A stretch of 64,000 bases of DNA, taken from positions 1,447,197-1,511,196 of the forward strand of contig CM035320.1 of NCBI GenBank assembly GCA_000497125.2. Reading direction: 5' to 3'. Below the pieces are notes generated by a model. The model was not told the origin of the DNA, made no database searches, and saw only the letters and a program-made list of their open reading frames with translations. Made by a program: the position numbers and the translations under genes. Of this stretch, positions 51,851 through 62,327 are shown one piece after another. Source of the DNA: Spironucleus salmonicida (lineage: Eukaryota > Fornicata > Diplomonadida > Hexamitidae). Each line of letters starts with the position of its first letter. Within the stretch, counting starts at the first letter, position 1.

Positions 51851-52009
51851 ATGGCAGAATAGGCAGTAATCTTTAATGACATGTGGCAGCATTGGGTTAT
51901 AAGCAATGACGAGGCATATATCAAAACTATTTGGAAAACGTCACAACATTAGTTTACACCATAACAATAAAAAATGATTAAACTACTATTTGATTCAAAG
52001 TTAATGTGA
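51851..52009 (+). pseudogene. 3' fragment of the Rad3-like helicase gene
   Basis: The last 52 codons of the helicase gene (from LMAEQAVIFNDMW to the TGA) repeated at the left edge of the duplication. The complete sequence is at 54563-54721. The frame continues upstream of 51851 without an ATG; the peptide there (LIKKFLTVRSE) resembles but does not equal the genuine upstream residues (IQKIQLKKRLE). Probably a non-functional remnant. Confidence 0.75.
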
Positions 52010-52018
52010 TAATAAAAA

Positions 52019-52471
52019 TCATACGATGGGCTGCGCTAAAACATAATCGCAATCAAAATCTTTTTCAATGTCACCTTTAACCTTAAGATGATGTTATTAC
52101 TCTACCCATACGAAAAAATAAAAATTTTACCCCTTAGCTTTCATTTCTATCCCATTTACGCCTTCGATTGCCAAATAACCTGAGATTAATTATTACAATA
52201 AATGATCAAAAACACCAGATGGGTTCTCTTTTGCCTAGAATTTAAGACGACGTATTCCTGTATTTTATGCATCTTCAGTTAACGGCTTAATTCCATTTTT
52301 AAAAATTGATACTCCTTATATTTTCAATGAAGCAATATTAATATACCTATAAATTTGTAAAAAGTCTTCAATATTGTCAGTATCTACTATTTATACAAAA
52401 GAATCTGTGTAGTTCATATTGTCAGTTTGCGGAATTTATAACCGAAGAGTTAACATGTCGTCCAGCGTCAT
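52019..52471 (-). CDS. eIF4E-family protein, divergent (copy 1)
   Basis: 150 residues, identical to the copy at 54731-55183. eIF4E proteins bind the mRNA cap and eIF4G. Matching blocks: VDTDNIEDFLQIYRYI (family FDTVEDFWALYNHI), IFKNGIKPLTEDAQNTGIRRL (family LFKDGIEPMWEDEKNKRGGRW) and GIEMKAKGQNFYFFVW (family VNVRAKGDKIAIWTT). The cap-stacking Trp equivalents are Tyr and Thr, and the eIF4G-contact Trp of the E-D-F-W motif is Leu, so cap or eIF4G binding is doubtful. Somewhat shorter than canonical eIF4E (about 215). Convergent with the helicase 3' fragment, 9 bp away; divergent from the helicase start. Confidence 0.72.
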
Positions 52472-52528
52472 TTAATAGAAAAGGTTGAATCTTTTGTTTT
52501 AAGTATATATTAATAAATATATTTTTAA

Positions 52529-54721
52529 ATGAAAATAATTATAGATAGACTAGAATGCGATTTACCTAATCAGCCTAATTCTGACATGCTTATAACAATG
52601 AAAAATGTATTAATGTCTCTTAAAACATAAAGTAATATTGCCTTAGAATTTGAATCAGATTAATATAAAAATTTGGTCATTCTCTCAGTCATCGTTTCAT
52701 ATATTTCCAAGTTAAAGCAAATCTAGGAGTTAGTAATGTCGCATATCAATATATATTAACGTGTCTGTTTAACAATACTTGATAGGGATGATATATATTT
52801 TGTATAATCTTCAGTTTATTATTAACATATATTTGATATAGAAAAATTTGTTATTATAGAAAAATTTTTGGAGCTTAAATAAGTTACTATCATTATAACT
52901 ACTAAATTAACGTAGTCCGTCAAGTAATTATCGTAAGATATTAAAAAACTTGGAGTTAAAAATATACCTACAATTTCACTTATATCTAGGCAAAATCTAT
53001 GTTTTTAAACACTGAAAACTAATCTTCTGGATGTGGAAGATTCTCTAGATATTTATTGTAGTTACCTTGTAAAAAATTAATTATGTCAATATAAATCAGA
53101 TAAGCATATTTTATTATAAAAAGATAATTACTCTCGATAGTGTAAATCTTAGATATAGGATATTGATGAATTAGTATAGTTTACTAGAGAAAAATAAATA
53201 TGCCCGTATTATTTTAATCAAAGCTACTTAGAATAAGCAGACATTATTTTCTGCACTTATAAATATTTTTTTGATGAAAGAATTCCGAATATTGCAAAAT
53301 AAAAGTAGATTGTACTAATTATTAATGAATAAAATGATTTTATTTAAACGTGTTGCGACTAGTATAATTTTTAACTTAATATTAAAGATATTTAAAAACT
53401 TATTATAGCAATTAAATAAATTTTAAAAAATGAATATCTACCTATTGTATAATTATTTTAAAATATAATTAAAGTTTAAAGTAAGTTTGTAGATATTTTT
53501 TAATAATCTATTGTTGATGCAAAACTATTTTTTGAACATATCAATTATCCAGTTGATCAAAAAATCATATAATCATTTAAGAACGATAAAAACTTTTACC
53601 TCAATAACAATTTTTACAAGGTGTTAGTGATAAGTCAATTCCCAAAGGACGAACAAGTGTATTTTAAAATTTTAAATTAATCTGGTTAATTAATCATCAC
53701 TTTAGTAGATTCAAAACACGTAATGAAACCGTTTGTAGGTAAATATGCTTCAATTATATTACTATCAGCTAGTTTATAAAAATAACAATTTTTAGAATAT
53801 AATTTTTCAACAACATTCTCAAGTTTAATATATGTTAAAGTTAAATCAAAAAATATCAATATAGTAGAAAAAGTTAATGATTACTTATTAGACGGATCAT
53901 TTTAATATTCGTCTACACCTTGTTATTTAAAACATATATAACTTGTAGTATAATATTTTATTCTGAAGTAATAAAGCAAAGGTTTTGTAATATTCGTTCC
54001 GAGTTACAAATTTTTATCTAACATTACATCATTTATCGAGAAGCTTTAAAAATTTTATACTTTTAATTTGATTATAGATTCAGCAGTAAGTAAGTTTGAC
54101 GAATTAGTTTAATAGTTTCAATACAGTAGTTCACAATAATAAACTATTTTGCTAACAGTATTTAGTGGAAAATTTTAATAAGGAGTATTTTTGGATTTTT
54201 CTTTTGTTTAATTAATTTTATTGGTATCTATCCCGTTTCTACCTATACATGAATTTTAAATTTAAGAAAAAATGAAATATTATGGAGACAGCGGAACATA
54301 CTGGTATCACTGGTAAGCATTTAGTAAACTATAGTAAATTTTTTTTAGAGCATCAGATCAGGTATCCATATTTTTAGTTGACTAACGATACTAACAAATG
54401 AAAACATTGTTAAAAACTCGTTATATACATGTAGTTACATCGTCTATAGTATTTTAAAATACCGATTAATAAATATAATAAACAACATGTTAATCAATAA
54501 ATTTAATTAATACTAAGTAGATGATGATCTAAAAAATTTAATTAAAGAAACGTTTAGAATTAATGGCAGAATAGGCAGTAATCTTTAATGACATGTGGCA
54601 GCATTGGGTTATAAGCAATGACGAGGCATATATCAAAACTATTTGGAAAACGTCACAACATTAGTTTACACCATAACAATAAAAAATGATTAAACTACTA
54701 TTTGATTCAAAGTTAATGTGA
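52529..54721 (+). CDS. Rad3/XPD-family helicase, degenerate ATPase motifs
   Basis: 730 residues. The family signature CPYYFNQSYLEQADIIFCTYKYFFD (residues 225-249) matches the XPD/RTEL/FANCJ iron-sulfur-to-DEAH region. Late motifs: SIILLSASL (family VLLTSGTL), GKFQQGVFLDF (family G-K-x-x-E-G-I-D-F), QAFSKLQQIFFRASDQVSIF and LVDQRY (motif VI region). But Walker A is SDQYKN instead of G-T-G-K-T (near residue 43), the DEAH box reads NEQND and the motif VI arginines are lost. Likely an inactive paralog with a structural role, or a fast-evolving one. Both gene ends are repeated in the flanking duplication. Confidence 0.8.
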
Positions 54722-54730
54722 TAATAAAAA

Positions 54731-55183
54731 TCATACGATGGGCTGCGCTAAAACATAATCGCAATCAAAATCTTTTTCAATGTCACCTTTAACCTTAAGA
54801 TGATGTTATTACTCTACCCATACGAAAAAATAAAAATTTTACCCCTTAGCTTTCATTTCTATCCCATTTACGCCTTCGATTGCCAAATAACCTGAGATTA
54901 ATTATTACAATAAATGATCAAAAACACCAGATGGGTTCTCTTTTGCCTAGAATTTAAGACGACGTATTCCTGTATTTTATGCATCTTCAGTTAACGGCTT
55001 AATTCCATTTTTAAAAATTGATACTCCTTATATTTTCAATGAAGCAATATTAATATACCTATAAATTTGTAAAAAGTCTTCAATATTGTCAGTATCTACT
55101 ATTTATACAAAAGAATCTGTGTAGTTCATATTGTCAGTTTGCGGAATTTATAACCGAAGAGTTAACATGTCGTCCAGCGTCAT
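54731..55183 (-). CDS. eIF4E-family protein, divergent (copy 2)
   Basis: Same 150-residue protein as at 52019-52471, codon for codon as far as I can read, in the second repeat copy. Its stop lies 9 bp from the stop of the intact helicase gene, so this is presumably the ancestral arrangement. The missing cap-binding Trp residues are described under copy 1. Confidence 0.72.
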
Positions 55184-55240
55184 TTAATAGAAAAGGTTGA
55201 ATCTTTTGTTTTAAGTATATATTAATAAATATATTTTTAA

Positions 55241-55457
55241 ATGAAAATAATTATAGATAGACTAGAATGCGATTTACCTAATCAGCCTAATTCTGACATG
55301 CTTATAACAATGAAAAATGTATTAATGTCTCTTAAAACATAAAGTAATATTGCCTTAGAATTTGAATCAGATTAATATAAAAATTTGGTCATTCTCTCAG
55401 TCATCGTTTCATATATTTCCAAGTTAAAGCAAATCTAGGAGTTAGTAATGTCGCATA
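55241..55457 (+). pseudogene. 5' fragment of the Rad3-like helicase gene
   Basis: The first 72 codons of the helicase gene, start codon included, repeated at the right edge of the duplication. After the codons for ELVMSH the sequence diverges into the 3' region of the convergent SUN-domain gene. The fragment keeps the helicase promoter region, so it may still be transcribed. Confidence 0.75.
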
Positions 55458-55508
55458 CAAAATTAAATGAATACTTATGTTTAGTTAAAATTCAATCAAT
55501 ATAAACAT

Positions 55509-56258
55509 TCATTAACCAATGCTGTTAATATCTATATCTAGAATAATTCCATAAAGTCCAATAAAGTATAAACACTATATTAATTTATTATTTTACCATT
55601 CCACCGTAATTTTCCTTATACAACTTCCTGATACGACACCAAGCGAATATAAATCCCAGTATTCTTCTAACTTATGAGTTTATCCAAATTCAATCTACGG
55701 TAAAGTTAATTCTTATCCATCACATTGAGTGATATTAATATTAAAATATTTTGGAGCATTAACTCTATTATTTATTGGATGACCGATAATTAAATATCTT
55801 AAATATCCTGGATAAAGCAAAATCTATGTTTGACCATATTCGACAGTTGGATAACAAGACTCATAACTTTTAACATTAATTAGTGTCGGATTCCTATATT
55901 AACCTCTTGCCTATTTCTTTGTATATTTAACAGCTCTGTTTAATAACTGAAGATTATCAACTATATAATCTATTGAATCTGCACTTATTGTATTCAAAGA
56001 TTTAAACTTAATATGTGCTCTTTGCTATTGCATCTGAGTAGGTAGAAATATTTAATCATATTATATATCCATTTAAGGATGTAATACATAAATTAAGCTA
56101 AAAAGTGTTATGCAAAAGAATAGAAGATTTTACACTAAGTAATTTTTTTAAGTTTATTAAACTTATTCGGGATTATATTCATACGAAGACAGTATCAATT
56201 CAATTTCAGAGAGTTATCTAGAATCATTTAGATTCATTATTTAATAATCTGTATTCAT
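55509..56258 (-). CDS. SUN-domain-like membrane protein
   Basis: 249 residues. One membrane helix near residue 50 (NLLFFCITLFSLIYVL), a helical linker, then a beta-rich C-terminal domain resembling SUN: LRYLIIGHPINNRVNAPKYF (family S-x-A-P-x-x-F), LPQIEFGQTHKLEEYWDLY (family L-G-x-F-x-Y), GSCIRKITVEWQNNKLIQ and a final LYFIGLYG (family LYRFRVHG). SUN proteins span the inner nuclear membrane and bind KASH proteins to link nucleus and cytoskeleton. By eye only; a galactose-binding-like domain of other type is possible. Confidence 0.6.
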
Positions 56259-56401
56259 ATTATATATAAAACTTCAAATTTATAATTATTACGCAACTTA
56301 CACAAGCTACAAACTCATAAATTTTGTCGTTTAAGATAATTGGATTGCTAAATTTAATTTATAATGTAAACTTGAGTTGCAAAATACAATAAAATTCAAT
56401 T

Positions 56402-56632
56402 ATGAGTAAGTTAAATATGTATATAGTTCTATGTTATAATTTCAATAAGAAATTAATAAAAATAACTTTTAGGGATACTATAAAGCTTTTATAAATACTA
56501 TTTAGTTTAAATAAAGATCTTCTAAGTTTCATTATACTAGTAGTAGAATTTAATGAGGATCATATTCTTTAATTATATAAAGATGTACTCAATAGTCATG
56601 CACTATCCACTAATTCTATTGTCATAGACTGA
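56402..56632 (+). CDS. Small hypothetical protein
   Basis: 76 residues in a TGA-free frame, ending 72 bp from the convergent Bud20 stop. Composition is balanced (several Asp, Glu and Lys) with a hydrophobic core (DLLSFIILVVEFNEDHILQL), unlike the noncoding frames nearby. No family recognised. The rest of the gap (56259-56401 and 56633-56704) shows nothing. Confidence 0.45.
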
Positions 56633-56704
56633 GTTTATGGAAAACCATTCAATTAAATATGTACATTTAATTATATTAATAAAGTCTTATCTAAAAAATC
56701 CTAA

Positions 56705-57046
56705 TCATTTCTTTTTCAAACCAAGATCTTTCGATACACATGCTGCTTTCATAGCATCATTTGGCGTAAATCCTCCGTCACGGACGCATTTCATGCGTAG
56801 TTTATGCCCTGATCCCTTCATATGTTGCTACAAATTATGGTCAGATATAAAGTGCTAGTCACAGAATATGCAATAATTTTTACCCTCACCTGGTAAAAAT
56901 GGATCTGGTGCTTTATTCTCAATTGCTTCTAACTACTCAGGTGTTAATCTTTCTAATACTTAGTCTGGCATTAACTTAGCAGTATCATGTTTACGATTGT
57001 ATTTGGTCTTTGAACGAGAATGATTCTTTCCACGTGTAGTTGCCAT
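56705..57046 (-). CDS. Bud20/ZNF593-family zinc finger, 60S ribosome biogenesis
   Basis: 113 residues. It matches the Bud20/ZNF593 family along its length: basic N-terminus (RGKNHSRSKTKYNRKHDT), PDPFLPGEGKNYCIFC, and a U1-type C2H2 finger C-x2-C-x12-H-x5-H (YCIFCDQHFISDHNLQQHMKG then SGHKLRMK), followed by the short FTPNDAMKAA tail region. The family is a shuttling factor that helps export pre-60S ribosomal particles. Stop TGA at 56705. Confidence 0.92.
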
Positions 57047-57371
57047 TTTAAAGTGTTATATGGAAAGAAAGAAATTAATTAATTAATGAATATATGTTAA
57101 ATATACTATAAATAAAATGAATAAAGCATAATCAAACATAATTTTTAGTTTGTTGTTTAATGATGAATAATTTACAATATTACCAAGCCTAGTAAAATTA
57201 GATAACTATTTATAATTGCTATTTATTAAAAAATCACTATCAGATATTCTACCTAACCCTCCATAAATATATAACCCGAACATTCTTTAATGTTTCCCAC
57301 TTACTGAAAATGTAGAACTAGTAACTGAAATATATAATATTATATTTTAATAATTTCTAATAAGGAAAACT
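57047..57371. other. Divergent intergenic region, 325 bp
   Basis: AT-rich spacer between two start codons pointing apart, so it should hold two promoters. Contains an ATTAATTAATTAAT run at about 57076 and several TATAAATA-like stretches. No gene or RNA visible. Confidence 0.5.
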
Positions 57372-59096
57372 ATGAATCAAGATATCATATGCTATAAAAA
57401 TTTAGCAAAGTTATTTGATTTAGTTCATTTTTTAAAGATATAAGATAATAACTCAACAATTACATCTTAAATTGAATCATATACTTCATAATATTTAGAT
57501 GTTGTGCTTTTTGCTAGCAATACTTGCTAACGTATCGATGAAATTTATGAAAAAATTCTATATTTGACTGAAAATTTTAGTGTTGATAAATGTTAAAAAT
57601 AATTAAATATTTGCAGAAAATCTCAATAAAAGATAGATAATAAATACGAACTAGATACTTTTCTGACAATATCTAAAGAATGCATGAAATAATATAAATT
57701 AATTTTCAGAGATTATATTTTATAAAACTAAAAAGATAAAAACTATCATTGTGATATCTTGGTTACAACTAAATAATTTTCGATTACAAATTCTAGTATA
57801 CAATCAGTTTATACAGCAAAATCTATGTCAATCAAAACATACAAAGAAGAAATTTAAAATTAGATTTTAGATACGATGTAGACCTTTTTACAAATTTTTA
57901 ATTACTACTAAATTATAAATTTCTAGCAGTTTATTCCAATTTTAAAGAAGTAACTAAAGGGAGTATCACTACCTAAAATATTATTCATGAAGTATAAAAT
58001 CAACACAAGAGTCATCAAAAAATCGCTCGATGCTGATATATAAATTTTATCTAAAATTGCACAAATTCAAGAAAAAGCAGCATTTCAAATGATGTTACCA
58101 TTAAATAAAGATCTTATAACTATTTTTGGCCTCGAAACTAGTCCAAAAAACTGGATCAAATATCTTTAAAATATAAAAAAATTAATGGATTAAAAATACT
58201 TAAACCTCTCAAATTTTATTTTTTAAGCATAAAAAATCGAGGAATAATAGCGACTAGAAAGTGATATGATAAAAAGCTTTTTCGGTACTTCTTTGATTCG
58301 TGATGATATCCAAGCTACAGTTCGGAAGTACTTTTATTCTTACGAGCAATCGTTTGGTGTTGGACAAATTGAACGATTTCTTCCATAATCTAGAAACTTC
58401 CAATAACTTGATTTCAACCATATAAAGCTACTCTGTCAGGAGGCTGGCTTTAGAAATTTTGCAGAGTTCATTCAAAATGAGCTTGAATTGGCCCTTTTGG
58501 AGAAGTTTTAAGAATTTGGGTTTTCAGTAAGATTGAGAGACTTGCAAGGTATTTAAAGTGGGGTTGATATACAGGTTGTTTTTATTGCTTTAATTGATAA
58601 ATAATTCGGTGATTCCGCGCTACTGATGGAAACTTTACTAGCATTTAATTTAAAAACATTCTATAACTTAATTTTTTAAAATTTGCTTTTTAATAAGTCG
58701 TATAATACACTGAGTTTTGTATTCTAAGACTTAAATAACACTAATGTGACGTACCTGAACCGTTATACAAGCTTGGAAATTCTTTAAAAGTTGAGTAGAT
58801 TTGTACGGGCTTCTCCATGTCTATAGTAGTACTCAGTATTGTTTTTAGCTGAAAATATAAGCAGAAAGCTTATTTTGGATCTCATTAATGGGCTTTTCGA
58901 AGGATAGGATTATATGAAAATAGAAGTTAAAAATGAAAAAATTAAGAATAGGTTAATATTTTACTATTAGAAATATGATAAACTAGATGATCTCTATAGA
59001 GAGATGTTTGAATACTTAAAGTGTCTTATGATGACTTAAATCGATATAGACTTGAGTTGCAAAGTTAGTTATCTAAACTTCATAGGAAATGAGTGA
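57372..59096 (+). CDS. Helical protein, possibly tethering-complex-like
   Basis: 574 residues, almost entirely helical with Gln-rich heptads in the first half and a C-terminal half of longer helices (QATVRKYFYSYEQSFGVGQI; LALLEKFQEFGFSVRL). The layout recalls subunits of rod-like vesicle-tethering complexes (COG, GARP, exocyst), but no diagnostic block is visible. In-frame TAA/TAG codons are frequent. The frame was followed without a break from ATG 57372 to TGA 59094. Confidence 0.65.
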
Positions 59097-59249
59097 ATAT
59101 ATAATTGGAAATGCCTCAGAATCACAAATACTAACCATGTAGTTGTCTTCAGACCGTCGTGATATGCTCATCAGTTAAAGGAGCGGTGTGAAAAATTGTA
59201 TTCTTGCTTGTTTTATTATTATAATGGATTAGATATAATATTTATTTTA

Positions 59250-59810
59250 ATGTTTAAATAAATTGATGATTATTTGAGATGTTTCAGAATCACTTCTGAT
59301 GCGCCCATTCCCTTTGCAGTAAATGCCCATATTCCTTTACTTTTCTAATGTAGTTCTGATTATTTTACTTTCGTATATGATGCAACCAGCGTCATTACCA
59401 GATTTTCTTGTATTGAAAATTATTTAATTGATTAGGGAAAATAAGACTTATTTCTATCTTTTAGATAATATATTTCTTAAATTCAAATTCCAGATTCTCA
59501 TGTTTAATATTTTACTAGATTACAACTAATACGAGAAAACTAACCATATCTGCCCCGATTAGGCTCGATTATCTTAAACTTGTAAAAAGATTTAATAACA
59601 TTTAAATAGATCTTAAAATCATCATTAGGATCTTTTCAGGTGCGAGGTGTATTTTTAAGACCTGATATTTTATTTGATGATGATACACCATCAGAACTGA
59701 ACGATTTTTACCCAATCAGAGGCATAGAGTGGACAGTGAAGTCTTCATATAATGTACATGCTGGTAGTAATTAGTATTTTACAACTTTAACGATTAAAGA
59801 TTGGAAGTGA
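59250..59810 (+). CDS. Hypothetical protein
   Basis: 186 residues, mixed alpha/beta with many aromatic residues (SSDYFTFVYDATSVITRF; FQVRGVFLRPDILFDDD; GIEWTVKSSYNVHAG). No family recognised and no membrane helix. TATAATAT lies 16 bp before the ATG, and the GLE1-like gene starts 22 bp after its stop on the same strand. Confidence 0.6.
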
Positions 59811-59832
59811 TATTCAGTCTAACACTCCAAAA

Positions 59833-60861
59833 ATGACAATTTTGAGTCGTTACGAAAAACAGATAAAATAAGATGTTATTCGTCCATACACATAATCTTA
59901 GTATGAAATTTAAGTAATAGATTTATAATAGCACTAACAAGCAGCCCTAGAAGCTTTATAATAGCAATAATCGGCTCCACCTATTTAATAATAATTCTAA
60001 CAACCTTTTGCTAACTCGCAGTAAGTACAATAAAAAACAAGTTAATTTTTACCATTTAAGAATGCTGAACCAGTAAGTATTCCATTATTTACGGCCTAAC
60101 CACTTCTACTAAATTTTTTGAAAATTTCTACAAAAATTAATACTTAAGATCCTGGAGAAGAGGCTAAAAAGTAAATTGGCAGATCAAAACGTATATCTTC
60201 TTTAGATAATATATCTGTTATCAATTCACTATTTCCTATTATTAAAACGCTTAACTCATCATAACTGTTTGAATTAACGTTAATATTCTGGGACACTTAT
60301 TTTAATGGCTCAAGAAATCTCGTCACTGAATCTGCTAGTATTTAGGCAAAGATGTAGGTACTCCCTATATTAATTAACAAATTGACAACTGAATTTAATT
60401 TTAACGTAGTTAATTTGATATTTGCTTATCTTTTAAAACATACACCCGTGATAGTAGGTGGATATAGGCAGTGTTCTTAAAACAATATTTAAGGGAGTTG
60501 CGCTATGTTTTGGATGGCGATTTTTACGGTTAAAGGTATCAGTGCGACTGCATTATACCAGTAGATTAGTAAATCTTGGATGTGGGTTTTGGAAGATATT
60601 GATAAAAAATAACCAGTAATAGCTGGTTAAAACGAAAGATCGTAAATATTATAGTGTATGTAAGGGGTTATATTTTTTATTAAAAATTAGCAGCAAGGTA
60701 TTGATAAATAATTGTTATTAAATGCATTTAATTATAATCCATTTCATGCCTAAAATTTACCACAGGCCAACAATTTTTTGGACTTTTTTAGTGTAATATT
60801 TTAAGGGCTAGATGAAAAAGCATAATATAATTATATGAGAGAGGATATTCAGTAATTATGA
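59833..60861 (+). CDS. GLE1-like mRNA export factor
   Basis: 342 residues. A Gln-rich, disordered N-terminal 70 residues, then a helical domain that resembles GLE1: NLIFAYLLKHTPVIVGGYR (family LLAHLHKKCPYSVPFY), GSCAMFWMAIFTV (family RMSGMIRLYAAII), SKSWMWVLEDIDKKQP (family GWRWLAQMLNMEP). GLE1 activates the DEAD-box helicase DBP5 at the cytoplasmic face of the pore to release exported mRNA. The match is by eye, with many core residues changed. Upstream gene is only 22 bp away; stop is 8 bp from the convergent cytochrome b5 stop. Confidence 0.55.
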
Positions 60862-60869
60862 GTAAAATT

Positions 60870-61199
60870 TCACTTCACTTGGCCAAATAATTTTTTAAAT
60901 AGCATTGCTACATTTTTATCTTCAAATTCTTCCATTTATTATTTAACTTCGTCAGAAGGTCCTTAGGATAACCTGCCACATGCTAACTCTCTAAGGCGTT
61001 TTTCTAAAATAGGCAAATTTCGTCCGTGCCTTGTTACTAAGCATTTGAATCCATCAGTATCCATGGCTTTTGAAATAGTAGCAGATCCTGCTGGATGCTT
61101 TGATGCATAATTTGTAATATCAAACACTACACCACCCATTATAATATGCTTTTTACCATTCTTATTCAATTCTTCTTGTTTCAACGTTGGGAGATTCAT
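60870..61199 (-). CDS. Small cytochrome b5-like heme protein
   Basis: 109 residues, soluble, no membrane anchor. It has the b5 core VVFDITNYASKHPAGS with the first heme ligand His35 in H-P-x-G and a second His58 (TRHG) 23 residues later, close to the canonical spacing of 24. Giardia carries small soluble b5 proteins of uncertain partner, and this looks like one. An acidic/basic helical tail follows (QQMEEFEDKNVAMLFKKLFG). Electron donor and acceptor unknown. Confidence 0.85.
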
Positions 61200-61571
61200 T
61201 TTGTATATTTTTAATGATGAACATACTTATAATATAATATCAATAAATATCTTTATGTCCTGGTGCAAGTATAACTGTTAACACTTAATTAATAATCTAG
61301 TTTAAATTCTTCAATTGGTTGAAGCCGTCAATGACATTTTACAAACCCAATGGCTAAATTTCATTATAAAATTTAAGCTATTTTATAAAATTTTATATAC
61401 TATAATTTAATCTGGATTATTTGATAATAATATATTTTTTATAAAAACTAGCTGATTATTTATCATGGTTATAAAACTAACAGTTGCAGTTATCAAAAAC
61501 TATACTAATCTATTATATTTGTATAGATTTTTACTAAGTTATAGTCTAATACCAAATCTAGATTAAAAATC
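61200..61571. other. Intergenic, 370 bp
   Basis: AT-rich region upstream of the cytochrome b5 gene. It contains TTATAATATAATATC just above the start codon on the other strand. A 37-codon plus-strand frame ends at the Rab28 stop, but is too short to support. Confidence 0.5.
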
Positions 61572-62294
61572 TCATTGACCCGAGCAAATACCCTTCTTCT
61601 TTTTCTTTGCTTTCTAACCATCCTACTCGATATCTTCTTCTTTTATACCCAATCCACCAAGTCTATTGATCTCATTTGCAGTTGCTTATTTTTCCTCTGG
61701 AATCACCGCAGAGACTACTTTTCTCTGATCAAGCATCATCTTTGTTAAATCCTATCCGATAAGTGCTCCAGCAGCGGAAACGAACATCATTTATACTCTA
61801 TCTCCGGTTCTAGCACTAAGCAAATAATGCTACTTAATATTTAATTTCTTTAAATACTCCTGAATATCACTTGCTCCAACAGTCCGCAGAGTCGTTAGAT
61901 CAGACTTATTTCCAACCAAAATACAGTGTGCTTCTGGAGCATATTGAGCTACCTTCTGATGCCATTCTGACATATTTAACAACGACTCCATGTTTGTGAG
62001 GTCAAAAACATAAATTATTAATTTAGCTCCGGACGCATATGTTTTAAGCATTTTAGACCCAACAGACTAACCACCAATATCAAATAAATTGAAAGATATC
62101 TCTTAATCAGTTGGTAACTGAATCGTTCTCGAAAAAAAATCTACTCCAAGAGTTTATTTATATTATTCCGCAAAAAAATCTTAACAAAATCTATTACAAA
62201 TGGATGATTTTCCAACAGAGCCATCACCTACTATTGCAACTTTAAATGATAAGGGTTAAGAATCTTAACCTGAAGAAGTGCTCTCATCTAGCAT
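61572..62294 (-). CDS. RAB28: RAB28-type small GTPase
   Basis: 240 residues. Walker A GDGSVGKSS (23-31), switch region TLGVDFFSRTI, DIGGQSVGSKML (the RAB28-specific DIGGQ instead of DTAGQ), NKSDL for guanine recognition and LSARTGDRVQMMF for the SAK motif. It continues like RAB28 (GQDLTKMMLDQRKVVSA) and ends in a basic run and CSGQ, a likely prenylation box like the CAVQ of RAB28. RAB28 works with the BBSome/IFT in cilia, fitting a flagellated cell. Starts 33 bp below the stop of the upstream kinesin-like gene. Confidence 0.88.
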
Positions 62295-62327
62295 TTTAAT
62301 ATATTACTATTATATGTAAATTAAAAA

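Larger units (their letters stand above)
51844..52745. repeat. Direct repeat, copy 1 (902 bp)
   Basis: Identical, as far as I can read, to 54556-55457 with a constant offset of 2712 bp and no indel. It contains the 3' end of the helicase gene, the whole eIF4E-like gene and the first 72 codons of the helicase gene. Together the two copies and the 1.8 kb between them form a tandem duplication of a 2712-bp unit with a partial second copy. Confidence 0.9.
54556..55457. repeat. Direct repeat, copy 2 (902 bp)
   Basis: Second copy of 51844-52745. Left of it the helicase reading frame runs in without a break, so this is the junction belonging to the intact gene; right of 55457 the sequence changes abruptly within the repeated helicase 5' end. 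Confidence 0.9.
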
